A DNA stretch of 64,000 bases, taken from Chloroflexota bacterium. Lineage in GTDB: Bacteria > Chloroflexota > Anaerolineae > B4-G1 > SLSP01. Every line of letters begins with the position of its first letter. The first letter of the stretch is position 1. Where the stretch lies: positions 62,001 to 126,000 of the forward strand of contig JAIOAX010000001.1 of assembly GCA_019873645.1 (NCBI GenBank), written 5' to 3'. Positions 37,301 to 44,989 of this stretch are shown here, piece by piece. The position numbers were made by a program, and so were the translations under genes. The notes beneath the pieces are model-generated. The model saw nothing but the letters and a program-made list of their open reading frames with translations, was not told where the DNA came from and ran no database searches.

Positions 37301-40300
37301 CCGTGACCCTGGTCGCCGTGGGTACGCCGCTCAACGGCACAGCCGTTATCAGCGGTGGTCTTGTGGCCTATACCCCGCCGACAGGCTTTAGCGGCCTGGA
37401 TGTGTTCACCTACACCATCTGCGATTCCGGCGGGCTGACCGGCACGGGCACCGTCACCGTCGGCGTAGGCGGCCTCAACAACCCGCCCGTGGCCCAGGAC
37501 GACCTTGCCGCGACGCTCGAGGACACAGCGGTGACGATCAACGCGCTGAACAACGATAGCGACCCCGACGGCCAGACGCCATTCCTGTGGACAGTGGAGA
37601 CGCCACCGCACGGCAGCGCGGCCATCGCCGGCAGCACGGTGGTCTATACGCCCGCGCTGAACTACAACGGCACAGACAGTTTTGGCTATACCATTAGCGA
37701 CGGCGCGCTCACCGGCACGGCGCGCATCACCGTCACCATCGCGCCGGTGAACGACGCGCCGCAGTTCACCAAGGGGGCCGACCCAACGCTGCTCGAGGAC
37801 GCCGGGGCGCAGACACTTCCCGGCTGGGCGACCAATATCCGCCCCGGCCCGGTCAGCGCCACCGATGAGGTCGGGCAGGCGCTTACCTTCACCGTGACCA
37901 ATGACAACCCGGCCCTGTTCTCCGCCCAACCGCAACTGGACGTGAGCGGCACCCTGGCCTTCACCCCGGCGGCGGACGCCTACGGCACGGCCATCGTGAC
38001 GGCGATCCTCCGCGACGACGGCGGCACGGCCAACGGCGGGCAGGACACCAGTCTGCCGCAAACCTTCGCTATCACTATCATTGCCGTCAACGAGCCGCCG
38101 ACGCTGGACGTGCCTGGCGACCGCGTGCTAGACGAAGACGCCGCCGAGCAGATAGTGCCCCTGACCGGCATCAGCGCCGGGCCGAACGAAAGCCAGACCC
38201 TGACCGTGACCGCCTCCTCGACCAACACGGCCTTGATCCCCCATCCCACCGTCGTCTATGTCAGCCCTAATCCGCATGGCAGCCTGCGCTTCACCCCGGC
38301 CGCCGACCGCTGGGGTGTGGCTACCGTAGCGGTGACCGTCACCGACGGCCTCTCCGCGACGGTGCGCACGTTCCAGGTCACCGTCAACCCGGTCAATGAC
38401 CCGCCGACGCTGGACCCGCTCTCCAACCTGGCGATCGGCGAGAATGCCGGCACGCAGACGGTCTCTCTCACCGGCATCAGCGCCGGGCCTTATGAAAGCC
38501 AGGCCCTCACTGTGACGGCCTCCTCGTCCAACCCGGGCCTGATCCCCCAGCCCACTGTCATCTATACTAGCCCAGACGCGACCGGCAGCCTGTACTTCAC
38601 CCCGGCTGCCGACCAATCTGGCGTCGCCACGCTGACCGTCATCGTCACCGACGGCCTCTCTGCGACCGCCCGCACGTTTCAGGTCATCGTCGGGCCGTTT
38701 GGTACCTACGTCTACGTGGCCGACAGTGCCGGCGGTCTGCGGGTGGTGGATGTCGCCAACCCCCGGTCACCGCGCCTGATAGATACGTTGGACGGATGGA
38801 GTGCCTATGACGTGGCCGTTGCCGGCTCCTACGCCTACGTGGCGGCGGGCTATGCCGGTTTGCAGGTAGTGGACGTCTCCAACCCCGCCGACATCCGCGA
38901 GGTCGGAAACTCTGGCTGGGGCGGTGATGCCCAGGGGGTCGCCATCTCCGGCACGCTCGCCTTCGTCGCCGACGGCTACCGTAATCTCTTACAAGTGGTG
39001 GACGTCCGCAACCCCACCGCCCCGTACCAGGTCGGCGTTTTCCCCACGATATGGAGTGCCTTTGACGTTGCCATCTCCGGGAACTATGCCTACGTGGCCT
39101 GCGGCGTCTACGGCCTGCAGGTAGTGGACATCTCTGACCCGGTACATCCACAAGCGGAAGGCACGCTAGATACATGGGACGCTCGCGGTGTCGTCATTTC
39201 TGGCACCACCGCCTACCTTGCCGACGGCCTGGGTGGCCTGCTGGTGGTGGACGTCTCCAATCCCACGAACCCGCAACTGCTGCGTACCTTCAATACGCCG
39301 GGCTACGCCTTTAACGTTGGCCTCTCCAGGGATATGGCCTACGTCGCCGACTATGACAAGGGGCTGCAGGTAATCAACCCCAGCGGCATCATGCCCAGCG
39401 CGACGGCATGTGATACGGCCGGGCACTGCACCACCGTTGGAGTCACTGCCCTGGCGCAGGTCGCCGGCTATGAGCCGGTCTCGCTGGCCCAAGGTGCTTT
39501 CGGCATGGCAACGCTCGCCGAATCCGGGCAGGAGTGGCCGGGCGTCTCTATCGTGAGTGTCCCGCCAGTGCTCGCAAGCGCTGACCCCATTTCCATCACC
39601 GGCGAGGCTTACGTGACGACCACCTCCTGGCTGCGCGTCCTGACTGTGACGGTGGATGCCGCTCCGATCTACGTCAAGACCTGGGGTAGCGGCGAAATCA
39701 CCCAGACCACCTGGAGCACCGACTGGACGCCCGCCGGCGAAGGGATGTACGTGCTGCAGGCGCAGATCGTGGACGATGACGGTGGCACGGCCAGCGATAC
39801 GCTCACCGTCACCGTGGATACTCAGCCTCCCACCATCGGCATCACCCCCACACTGCTCACCTCCGCGCAGTACCACCCGCCGCGCGCCATTGACATCACC
39901 GGTGTGGCGACCGACACCGGCGGCGTGGCGTCGGCCGAGGTCACTGTGTTGCAGGATGGCATCGCCCACGGCGCCGTCCTCCTCGGCGGCAGCAGCCCCA
40001 CCACGACCGCCTGGACCGCCACCTGGTACCTGGGCAGCACCCCCTTGCCTGACGGCGAGGTCTACACCATCACCGCCCGGTCGGTGGACATCGTCGGGCG
40101 CAGCACATGGGTCACCGAAGCGGTGACCGTGGACGTCACGCCGCCCACGCTGGTCACATTGACGCTCTCGGCGGCGGGCAACCGGCTGTCGCCCGGCGAG
40201 ACGCTGCGCGACGCGCCCGCCACGCTGACGCTGACCTGGACGCAGGCCGGCGACGGCAGCGGCGTAGCCGGCTATGTAGCAGATTGGGCCGTCGCTGTGA

Positions 40301-43300
40301 CCGACACCACGCACATCACCGCCAGCATCCCGGCGCTGGCCGAGCGTGTCGTCACCACCACCGTCCAGGACGGCCAGAAGGTGACAGCCTGGGTCACCGG
40401 CGAAGACCTCTACGCTAACCGGAGACGGCAGCGCGTCGGCCCGGTCTACGTGGACGGCCCGCGCACGCCCGATTATGCCGTCCTGGACGATCCTGGCGGC
40501 GTGTATCGCGGCTGGATGGAGAGCGGCTGCAGCCTGCTCGGCGTGGACCGCCGCGCCAGCCGTCAGGCGCAGGGCGCAGAGCAGCGCCTCTACGCCACGT
40601 GGAACGCCGAAGGGCTGCGGCTGGCCTGGAGCGGCGCGAACTGGGACAGCGACGGCGACCTGTTCGTCTATCTGGACGTGCAGGCCGGCGGCGCGATCAC
40701 GGCCTACAACCCCTACAGCGATACCGCCGGTACGGTGCTCTACCTGCCCGGCGTCACGCCGGGTTCCGCGGCGGGTGCACTGGCCGCCGACTACTTGGTC
40801 TGGGTGCGCGACGCACAGACGGCGTTGTTGATGCACTGGGACGGTAGCGCGTGGGTCTCGGATACGCTGCTCCTGCCCGCGTGGTATCGCTTCGACGCCG
40901 CGCTCGACGACGGCCTCACCGACCTGTACCTGCCCTTCCACTTGATCGGGATCACCGACCCGGCCTCGATGCCACTGGATCTGGTCGCCTTCGCCAGCGA
41001 AAATGATGCGTTGCGCTTGTGGGCCGTGCTGCCCGGTGCCAACCCTGTCAACAGTGACCGCGTGGTCGAGACAGGCATCTTGGGCGAGGGGCACGAGTTC
41101 GCCCTCACACAGCGCTATCACTGGGACAACCTGGGCGCGGGCGTCTGCCCCAACGGCAGTGACGGAAGCATGCCGTTCCAGTATCCCGACACCGACCTGC
41201 AGGTGCGCATCTCTGCCGATCCGGCCGGCACGGCCTACGCCTTCGTGAATGACAATCTGTTCTGGCTGTGGGACCTGCTGCTGGGCAGCCCGCCGGCCGA
41301 CGTCACGTCGTTCCTTGAACCTGTGATGGGTAGCGGCCTCGCCGAGGTGGGCGATGGTCAGTGGATCAGTTACACGATCCGGTATCGCAACCGCGGCACC
41401 TACACGGCAACCAACGTCATCGCCGACGTCCAGGGGCTGTACGCACTGAACCTGGTCGGCGGCAACCACCAGATCCCCCTGGGCGACGTCGGGCCGGGCG
41501 AGGAAGGTACGGTCACCTTCTACGGCGTGGTGGACCTGGACCTCAGCCCGCAGCCCTGGGCCGCTGTGGAAGCGCGAATCTACGACGACGCCCATGACCC
41601 ATCCGATCAACCGCTGGAGTGGCTGTGGGTGCACCACGCGGTGGACCGCAACGCGCCTACATTCTTTGGCATCCAGCAGCCGCGCTACCTGATCGGGACG
41701 GGCGTGACCGACCTGCGCGGCTACGCCTATGACGATTCCGGCGTACCCACTATGACCGTGGAGATTCAGGGGGGCAGCCCGCTTGTCTGCCCAGACGCAG
41801 CTCCGCAGGACGGCCAATGGATGTGCGCTTGGGACGTGACGGCCAGCAATGGCGGCGTAGTCCCCGCTCACGGCGCACAATTCAACGTGCGGCTCCAGGC
41901 CACCGACGGCCTGGGTCAGCCGAGTAGCTGGAGCAACTGGCAGCCCTTCGTCGTGGACGCCATGCCGCCGACCATCACGCTGGACGTGGCGGCAAGCGGC
42001 GTGAGCGACGGCAGCGTCGTGCAGGACACGGCCCTCACGCTGGTCGGCGACATGCGCGACGATGGTGGCGTGCAACAGGCAGATGTGTGCGTGGCTGGTA
42101 GTTGTGAACCTGCCAGCCTGTCGGCGCTCCTGGTGTCCCCGCCGGCGAGTTACGAGGACGTGCCGGGCGTGCCGATCACCATCACCAGTGGTTGTTTCGA
42201 GCGCACTTTCGACGTGGTGGAAGATTTCTCCGTCGGCTGGGTGCGGCTGGGGTTTGTCGCCGCGCATGCCCACCGCGACGATCTTCAGGTCACGCTACAG
42301 TCGCCAGATGGCTCCAGCGTGCGCGTGCTCGACGACGACAGTGTCTCCGGTACGGCTTTCCAGAACTATGACCTGCTCCTGGGCGACGCCGCCGCGAGCG
42401 CGTACAACGCCGGCATCGGCGACGACCCGGCCTGGCCGTACTACGAGCGTCTGGCGCGACCCGCCGCGCCGCTGCGTGCCTTCCAGGGGGAGAGTTCCGC
42501 CGGTACCTGGACGCTGCGCGTCTGCGACACGAATGGAGCGGCGTATGACGGCGACTACTACTACCGCAGCCTGCTGGAACTCACGCCGCGCAATACGGAC
42601 GTACAGATGGTACGCTGGTCGTACCACGCGGCTGCCAGCGCCGACAGGCTCGACTATGTCTCGCGCACCGTTGTTATCTCCGGCACGGACGTGGTAGGCA
42701 ACCGCTCCAGCATCAGCCTGACTGTGTGGGTAGACAACGTCGCGCCGGCAATCACGGTGACGCAGGTGACGACGTGGGCCGTCACGGGCAGCCGTGATGC
42801 TCTGATCGGCGGCATTGCACGCGACGGCGGGCAAGTGATCGCCCTCTCTGTGATCATCGAAACCCCTGCTGGTGAGATCATCAACGAGCCAGCATCTCTG
42901 GAAGGCGAGGCATGGCAGTACGTTTTGCAGAGCGACGTCGCCGGCAATTACCGGTTGTGGATCAACGTTTTCGATCTGGCCGGCAACGTCACCACGGCCG
43001 GGCCGTTCGAGGTCACGCTGGAGCCGCCCAGCTACCGCTACCGCGTCTACCTGCCGCTGGTGAGCAAGAGCGCAATGCCGCTGGCCGCTATGTCGCCGGA
43101 TATGGTAGTGCTGGCGAATAATGTACTGTTGGCCTCCGGCGAGGCGCGGATCGTCGTCCGCAACGTGAACACCGTCACCGTCAACACAGATTTCCGGGTA
43201 GACCTGTACTTCGACCCTAGCCGCGTGCCGGGAGCCGGTGATCGCTGGGAGAGCATCGCCGCTTATGGTGCGCACTGGTTGGTGCCGGCAGCGAGCCATC

Positions 43301-43968
43301 CTCTGGCAGCGGGCGAGCGGATTACCCTGACGCTTGACGGCGCAGCCGGCAGCCGCTACCCGGCTGGCCTGGGCGGGTTCGTCCATGTCTACGTGCAGGT
43401 GGACACACTCAACGCGGTGGCTGAATCGAGCGAAAATAACAACCTGGTTGAAGTGGACATCGGTGACATAGACGCACCCGATCTGGTCGTGGAGCGTATC
43501 GTCGCTACCGCCAACAACGTGCAGGTGGTCATCCACAACCAGGGTGAATCGTCTGCGGTGGACAAGTTCCGGGTGGAAGTGTATGTGAATCCCAATCCCG
43601 CACCTACCCGCGTCAATCAAACATGGAACGCCCTGACCAACCAGGGGCTGGTGTGGTGGGTCACGGCGCCGCTGAGGCCGGGCGAGGTGCTCACCTTGAC
43701 TGTGGGCGACGCCTATTATGCAGCGCAATCCAGCCATGTTGTCTGGCCGCTGCCCGTCGGAGCAGCGATCTACGCCCAGGTGGACTCGGCCAACGCCAAT
43801 ACGCCTTACGGCGGCGTGCTGGAGATGCACGAGATTCTGGGCCAGCCGTACAATAACATCGCCGGACCGGTGAGGGTAACAGGAAGCGTGGTGGGAGCGC
43901 AGTTGGCCGTGGGGGGAAAAGAACAACCTTTCTGTGCGTTAGCGGATGGACGATGGTCCATCCGCTAA
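22387..43968 (+). CDS. Giant multidomain surface protein (7,193 residues): LamG, LVIVD, FG-GAP, CARDB, P-domain
   Basis: One uninterrupted frame of 21.6 kb; aggagg lies about 9 nt before the ATG. A signal-like helix (13-45) is followed by a lipoprotein-carrier-like region (50-315), two membrane helices (318-366), a Glu/Gln coiled coil (370-400), a low-complexity insertion (412-447), Asp-rich Ca2+ repeats (455-570), a uniquely hydrophobic 5-6 helix block (1285-1450), and five more Asp-rich repeats (1720-1855). Eight LamG-type lectin domains start near 1867, 2159, 2377, 2734, 2940, 3434, 3675 and 3897. An LVIVD propeller (4256-4313 and 5439-5665) is split by CARDB, Ig-like, seven FG-GAP repeats and cadherin-like domains. 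Next come Ig-like domains, a CBM9-like region (6030-6260), a proprotein-convertase P-domain (6590-6740), the motif YRVYLPLVSK (6885-6894) and two CARDB domains. Probably an adhesin or polysaccharide-binding surface protein; the function is inferred from domains only. Confidence 0.85.
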   Translation: MFLTSQQCWRCRMKSWHKYGFWILTLSATLLLVGSIVMPKVSQADILSPDQAVQHAWRLAQKAGAYHFATAIAQTTYPAPALVNVGRSTREDTLYIEGQADLTQRTLLMTLWQSGGSVLNPGDGIEVRIEGDRAYGRQAGGPWEEVDDFSGAFAPANDLMAYLAGARNVREIGTETHRLPRVDEEGGSNERPSSIPIPYSLSYTRYSFDVDGPAFAHYLRDQMERHLRETGELPLGLTLDTSDEMRAVTGAGEVWLDNRGLPLRLTVHLIYPTQEDGERVEADVQTDFSGFVLPVQAAAPLARLAGSLGLPRTSDGWLQIGQQGALAVGSLGLLSVLVVYARSKKVYAAFAVAIIVSMVIGPLLQSQQALAFSERMAARRAEQEQRQQEQEAARQVQEEMTASDWDPHLDPLANQRVSKSASQQIGESATGQPTSDIQSLISDLQLQATTTITNPAADNDFDTLTNIQELRLGTTLGDADSDGDGITDGAEVRGFRGSSGDMWYLDPLNPDSNNDGLPDTLECPQLLRPSLSALSPSDACQDTDRDNVPDVFDLDNDGDGVPDRVDLSPFSVMGSSTALFNYDNPFRFGADYLQANKPVLVDFQLRPQNPDHLSYALNVLDWPSGDIEGQVQRVLNTTFANYMTAEQLEYTPSAANGDMRLIPMLEIEMTGANIPLPLTTTLATTIRWQGSISGTIHARQAGRNIALDFSDWPGRSVDYYFVIYKGPCGALGNEWFGPFYVAAGANSYTIASKTLLDIADGRHGITVYDNTAGENAVCTTIDNIVNGPYTDRMVDPGPLSVYGITVREKDEDGTLLAYVPLSMVNDDTGGARAAFAGRMFYRPGSGGWGNTQKVRLVWLVQMLTDWCDTQGFTPSSDEEADEELTAWCSESTHRVERMQIVHTYYDDWLLAGLAVREDHGAAVAIAYEDPATDQHPNNDDYLWLLAKGLEASFVTGRKGSSGQRDITPSVIRQRFDRLVGSGTEEQRWGIPQNVLRVDYYDTSYFPHQGYLANIAAQYSKDALAHFLVGGQPTADAPTLLFAREEYFRSANLDAVPHTNGATQATVALKPEECAVETVATVQWAPYRYRNSQWQAYPIAEYMDLLDVRLGDLFKSVPDFYDPNDPENSELALDGAIMAAQSNYLAFYNGVSNIVQRGAIVYAQSDFVWTDRQLLDSTYSWVRKGLTVGTNAVTVTVVEAIINKIIDKLEQKAIEQMVTDVFQQAFPTLDFAQKAAEIGRWARFKEFVSGLSWEGFKSSVSGFVSDKWGMVTTKLRDLFQWARGSPGWAIAGAVLALTTIIAVATLIGVGKWDVAISVGVLGLSMFSLGKAIYNLATYGASEGIQVVTHTVKIFGTVSSAAEVAGVIGLIIAAVVAIGFFVYAWASGGATILSLAFNAMLAQTIAQIVVAVIMFAIAAIPVVGQLIVAIIAVIDSLIALVCTAIGEEARTNVVGQWLCRGLTGVATELIRNVIYDAHDLVDIRNPDRLQMFGFDQQVSESQGISEGSRVRYSVSVTTTIQLAHVFPDWKAMIEGWKNGTRLIPIDWKSLAYAYQFNNDALRTAHYDYQLQPQQQDIHKGLSRYSEDEGALFWQETQTGYGAMQIVPFFAVDSTSVSDVLDETGINRPVSLYLAEGSNTPTQECFTVPNPLGCVLAPYAPFICWVPVCRIRDNAATSHIDIGQRLYLDIFPENLSQFYDLAAKDGGYALAWGQTGDVTFPRQRDADGDGLLSLALGGSDPNDSKWDSDGDGLGDYFEYTVGSDPTRPDADGDGLTDQVEFRLSSDPYRADSDGDGLTDAEEVRGWEFVYDITAAGQLRTRVTSDPLTADGDGDGITDFLEKTYGFNPRVPESDTVLTLSSQVREAGAPHLLLRFEEDAGAATFADSSGYGNIAACNGDGCPAVVAGRYGNALQFDGANDWVAGPEMDIPDDFTLALWVNPDRTSDGQAFIGKHTAGGNNLIVFGFWNGGYSFEIRGNSYAAGTRTTGWQHLAVVGRRTGASTEVTVYKNGDLLWRRTLNAVAGDVSGKPWTLGQEWDSNNPSDFLDGAIDEVAIFDRALSETEVEAVMGAQYNTSDLFVRPGELLHYEAAVKNELLGRQAQGLLYTAFPTTTLTGSTVAPVSFVLQPQQTGAISGSVNVNTGVASGTAVSLTQVAGAAILDWREQSDSAELWLPLNEASTATTFQDYSGNVPPRNGTCSGNGCPAREQRGYFGYGVRFDGTNDAITLPDVDTLGLRDSSFTVSAWVKGVAFSSSDNAIMGTDTQSANRGLHLVVRNGRPYMGFYGNDLDSGFTLSTDRWYHVVFRYTQGTGEQAIFVNGEPKNRRTGAAAFQGTGTVYLGRALGGNYFNGWLDDVRVFRRALTLNEIRALYGQPVLEFGFDPSIYGNFHLDESGFGNFALGAACPSSQQNGISGGSVEFNGGQRCVMLMSESLDLWDSAFSLSIWLYPTNSGTSAYDGYAQGIFGNYWSYRDTAGNNTDESRLSYPTLFRVGRRLRFGFGDGTTWRHWDTGDVLTLNNWNHVVVSFGPTYDQNDNFLENRVTFYVNGVSVKSEGTGSAAPRYSWLYNPLISIGQVSSMARLYTDRIWVTDEKDGAGSAELCLAWNENEIYNQGGIEDNDGNGQEYDVHNEQVFFDSGTLRMWEDDRDQSSRGTRCGASPDDDDDPLDGGGWTFNTFGPGFGSTGYAFSGDTEGTLYLSKDNPSIPFRGRIDELTLYKRVLSAEEVQELYLSVSAVLRLRLDDPPGSDSFENSLDLSRQSDAYCAGDECPTAGVNGRDNQAALFDGQNDILNTTLTVDQSSNSAGVTMMAWVYPTSASGGEHHVISTYAAGDRLWSLLRNGDKWAFNTGVGLQTTNASVDVGRWQHIAVVYDPARAQINFYKDGVREFQSVYGMSYHASSSPIAIGARSGGGLYFDGRIDDVRVFKLPLSAADVASIYSAAPILQMHFDEDPTGTTQFRDSSGNGLNGTCYYCPQTGAGIQGRVGLAAQFDGVNDAIYVLDNDRLDLDTFSVGLWVMPTTVFTMRAQVLLRKGDYDDINFDLLLAAGGLTPTLSMDDCASGGVTQQVSSRTPLILGQWNHVIGTYDGQALVIYVNGYEQGRLPLVGTPCHNNASLIIGHQAVPFAGRIDEVTIYNHALGPYEVRDIFLYQGRWVEDRQSHTITVDDEDPVSALRSYTPTLPYRANQYVVTHVEAHDATSGMALVELGVKRSGQAAYTWTAAPPCQDTASGSAWCPAFDPTVLGGEGVYTLQTRATDRVGHRETPAQEYTIYVDATPPTIASALASGAVVGASVHPSRPNAWRVPLSGTVSDPNIAAGVPGSGVRPDSVWVTLLTPAGTSAGEGPQLAALSGATWTVDYDFGTAEPTGVYTLHVEAADRTPTADTLGNRRAADLGTVVVDAIAPSAGLNVQNMTTTVVTSTLPLSGTVVELPTLDHTVLRLHLDESADATTFYDSSGHDHPATCSGASCPVAGADGQFGRALQFDGSDYAQAADSPDFDFGTGPFAVSLWFKRDETAWVSDLLSWGNWQDGAQFSVRLTPARVMQVYLDVGGTGGTVIADGGTYSPNQWHHLAVVRDGSGNFTTYLDGVATGSGSSALDLNSIDAPIRIGAGPATPELSNPYQGLIDEVTILSRALSPDEIRTLAQPQVAGVSAVQVAFTPNLYAWPFYNEQPPAGQALHLPFEDSPDENDSLAFYDVSGNGHRGRCSTNCPATGQSGHSGNAAGFDGSDDSVSISGFGSFTTTTVSVWVYRSGENSTRETVVSYKEYSGCGFGLSLNEPQASLPGTDPLKYNNQYPRFHVRVGDAWVSAEQQVPIPQNRWVHLAGTYDGQTVRLYRDGQQVASTPAPGGMQQCAADVAIGSHSSQDVYFFPGGIDEVRVFERALSPAEIRSLYLGTGPVLALPLDEAWATNGAVIPDVSGWQHNGTLYATGTSNNLATAGQVGPYALNLEGGDHYVVVPDNPGLDLSTFSVGAWIMPYRTTSQSQPLVVKRGASAAQQNYGLYLYYTNPYDGNTGRLRFAFGDCAATREFNSIATLNWRQWNHVMMTYDGARFAVYINGALDRSVDIAALPCQNDEPVRIGGGVPGGSLLPFAGRVDEVRIYPRALSASEVAALNENRWRTASLSASGAGVEQATWTAQVPAGLEGDYRVDLRGQDTAGHVDNSGHSLGVWAPTVDTLAPRVTLTHTLIGTTYHYHVMAEDYNLSEEGLDAPCDVGVTVAREYFQSPWYLALSAQTEERDRRLYRLFAECDNPSWTVPGLVGRHDTPGLALGVAISGSTAYVADGEAGLQMFDISNPAAPKLVGAYDTPGFAVNVAVPSAPTSGFGSASLAPLDVSPVATAPPASQGTLRQSVAGPARPVKGYPSPTLQPDPAPDLIVESIVAAPATLGIGQPFAITVTVRNSGTVAVDTSSVTGVYIDEMPTGILCFGWACAPTDPLGAGASAVLTFTHPGFTWPGQHAIYAGADESDSIVEENETNNIAGPVIVAIPFFTVTATSPAGNGRVLARNGIVSATFSQPVSGTTVSTRTFVVYGRQTGAYSGVGQTDSLSYRFDAARDFKPGEEIVADLTMGIRSTDGRLLVPYAWQFRAAVVGGTGVFTDSGQRLGNSMTYALAPGDVDGDGDLDVLATGYPTNTVWLNDGSGRFVESSQPLSVSESYAGTLGDLDGDGDLDAFIAQGSPYADAPSQVWLNDGTGVFTDSTQRLGDGQTMALALGDLDGDGDLDAVLGDYDNYTRVWLNDGGAVFTVTGQYLGGANASAVALGDVDGDGDLDLLIGSSDLAAQLWLNDGSGIFTQSDLQLGDDMAATAVTLGDVDGDGDLDALIAYSSGTGNQVWLNDGSGIFSDTLQRLGDQGTTGAALGDVDGDGDLDAFFGHGGEVGSPNTVWLNDGSGAFGDSGQRLGNEGTTAVALGDLDGDGDLDAFIGNFGGFGEPNTVWINNANAPIAEDDTFAVPVDSGANLLDVLANDHDPDGDAVTLVAVGTPLNGTAVISGGLVAYTPPTGFSGLDVFTYTICDSGGLTGTGTVTVGVGGLNNPPVAQDDLAATLEDTAVTINALNNDSDPDGQTPFLWTVETPPHGSAAIAGSTVVYTPALNYNGTDSFGYTISDGALTGTARITVTIAPVNDAPQFTKGADPTLLEDAGAQTLPGWATNIRPGPVSATDEVGQALTFTVTNDNPALFSAQPQLDVSGTLAFTPAADAYGTAIVTAILRDDGGTANGGQDTSLPQTFAITIIAVNEPPTLDVPGDRVLDEDAAEQIVPLTGISAGPNESQTLTVTASSTNTALIPHPTVVYVSPNPHGSLRFTPAADRWGVATVAVTVTDGLSATVRTFQVTVNPVNDPPTLDPLSNLAIGENAGTQTVSLTGISAGPYESQALTVTASSSNPGLIPQPTVIYTSPDATGSLYFTPAADQSGVATLTVIVTDGLSATARTFQVIVGPFGTYVYVADSAGGLRVVDVANPRSPRLIDTLDGWSAYDVAVAGSYAYVAAGYAGLQVVDVSNPADIREVGNSGWGGDAQGVAISGTLAFVADGYRNLLQVVDVRNPTAPYQVGVFPTIWSAFDVAISGNYAYVACGVYGLQVVDISDPVHPQAEGTLDTWDARGVVISGTTAYLADGLGGLLVVDVSNPTNPQLLRTFNTPGYAFNVGLSRDMAYVADYDKGLQVINPSGIMPSATACDTAGHCTTVGVTALAQVAGYEPVSLAQGAFGMATLAESGQEWPGVSIVSVPPVLASADPISITGEAYVTTTSWLRVLTVTVDAAPIYVKTWGSGEITQTTWSTDWTPAGEGMYVLQAQIVDDDGGTASDTLTVTVDTQPPTIGITPTLLTSAQYHPPRAIDITGVATDTGGVASAEVTVLQDGIAHGAVLLGGSSPTTTAWTATWYLGSTPLPDGEVYTITARSVDIVGRSTWVTEAVTVDVTPPTLVTLTLSAAGNRLSPGETLRDAPATLTLTWTQAGDGSGVAGYVADWAVAVTDTTHITASIPALAERVVTTTVQDGQKVTAWVTGEDLYANRRRQRVGPVYVDGPRTPDYAVLDDPGGVYRGWMESGCSLLGVDRRASRQAQGAEQRLYATWNAEGLRLAWSGANWDSDGDLFVYLDVQAGGAITAYNPYSDTAGTVLYLPGVTPGSAAGALAADYLVWVRDAQTALLMHWDGSAWVSDTLLLPAWYRFDAALDDGLTDLYLPFHLIGITDPASMPLDLVAFASENDALRLWAVLPGANPVNSDRVVETGILGEGHEFALTQRYHWDNLGAGVCPNGSDGSMPFQYPDTDLQVRISADPAGTAYAFVNDNLFWLWDLLLGSPPADVTSFLEPVMGSGLAEVGDGQWISYTIRYRNRGTYTATNVIADVQGLYALNLVGGNHQIPLGDVGPGEEGTVTFYGVVDLDLSPQPWAAVEARIYDDAHDPSDQPLEWLWVHHAVDRNAPTFFGIQQPRYLIGTGVTDLRGYAYDDSGVPTMTVEIQGGSPLVCPDAAPQDGQWMCAWDVTASNGGVVPAHGAQFNVRLQATDGLGQPSSWSNWQPFVVDAMPPTITLDVAASGVSDGSVVQDTALTLVGDMRDDGGVQQADVCVAGSCEPASLSALLVSPPASYEDVPGVPITITSGCFERTFDVVEDFSVGWVRLGFVAAHAHRDDLQVTLQSPDGSSVRVLDDDSVSGTAFQNYDLLLGDAAASAYNAGIGDDPAWPYYERLARPAAPLRAFQGESSAGTWTLRVCDTNGAAYDGDYYYRSLLELTPRNTDVQMVRWSYHAAASADRLDYVSRTVVISGTDVVGNRSSISLTVWVDNVAPAITVTQVTTWAVTGSRDALIGGIARDGGQVIALSVIIETPAGEIINEPASLEGEAWQYVLQSDVAGNYRLWINVFDLAGNVTTAGPFEVTLEPPSYRYRVYLPLVSKSAMPLAAMSPDMVVLANNVLLASGEARIVVRNVNTVTVNTDFRVDLYFDPSRVPGAGDRWESIAAYGAHWLVPAASHPLAAGERITLTLDGAAGSRYPAGLGGFVHVYVQVDTLNAVAESSENNNLVEVDIGDIDAPDLVVERIVATANNVQVVIHNQGESSAVDKFRVEVYVNPNPAPTRVNQTWNALTNQGLVWWVTAPLRPGEVLTLTVGDAYYAAQSSHVVWPLPVGAAIYAQVDSANANTPYGGVLEMHEILGQPYNNIAGPVRVTGSVVGAQLAVGGKEQPFCALADGRWSIR
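23617..23730 (+). repeat. In-frame low-complexity cassette in giant gene
   Basis: cgaatcagcgagtcagc and gcaaatcggtgaatcggc units, then atccaatctctaatctccg units, translated as [15 protein letters not shown] and TSDIQSLISDLQ. It lies between the coiled coil and the first Ca2+ repeats, that is, in a linker. Same orientation as the cassettes in aroB, aroQ and recD2. Confidence 0.8.
36001..36027. repeat. Perfect 12-bp palindrome within coding sequence
   Basis: gtaggacaaact and agtttgtcctac are perfect inverse arms with a gac loop. It is translated as GVGQTDSLSYR inside the Ig-like domain of the inserted block of the giant protein. It looks like a REP-type element that landed in frame. Confidence 0.7.
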
Positions 43969-43970
43969 CG
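43937..43970. terminator. Hairpin spanning the stop codon of the giant gene
   Basis: A 14-bp perfect stem (cgttagcggatgga / tccatccgctaacg) with a 6-nt loop. It encodes the last residues (LADGRWSIR) and the TAA lies in the 3' arm. It separates two convergent genes, so it could act as a bidirectional terminator, but no T-run follows on either side. It might also be an inserted palindrome. Confidence 0.45.
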
Positions 43971-43981
43971 GTTGGGCGGAT

Positions 43982-44989
<1,008 letters not shown>

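Noticed and set aside
39166-42273. Long antisense open frame (about 1,035 codons) on the minus strand opposite the giant gene
   Set aside because: Its translation has no recognisable domains and an amino-acid makeup (His/Arg/Val/Gly-rich) typical of a high-GC antisense shadow; the plus-strand frame has clear domains throughout.
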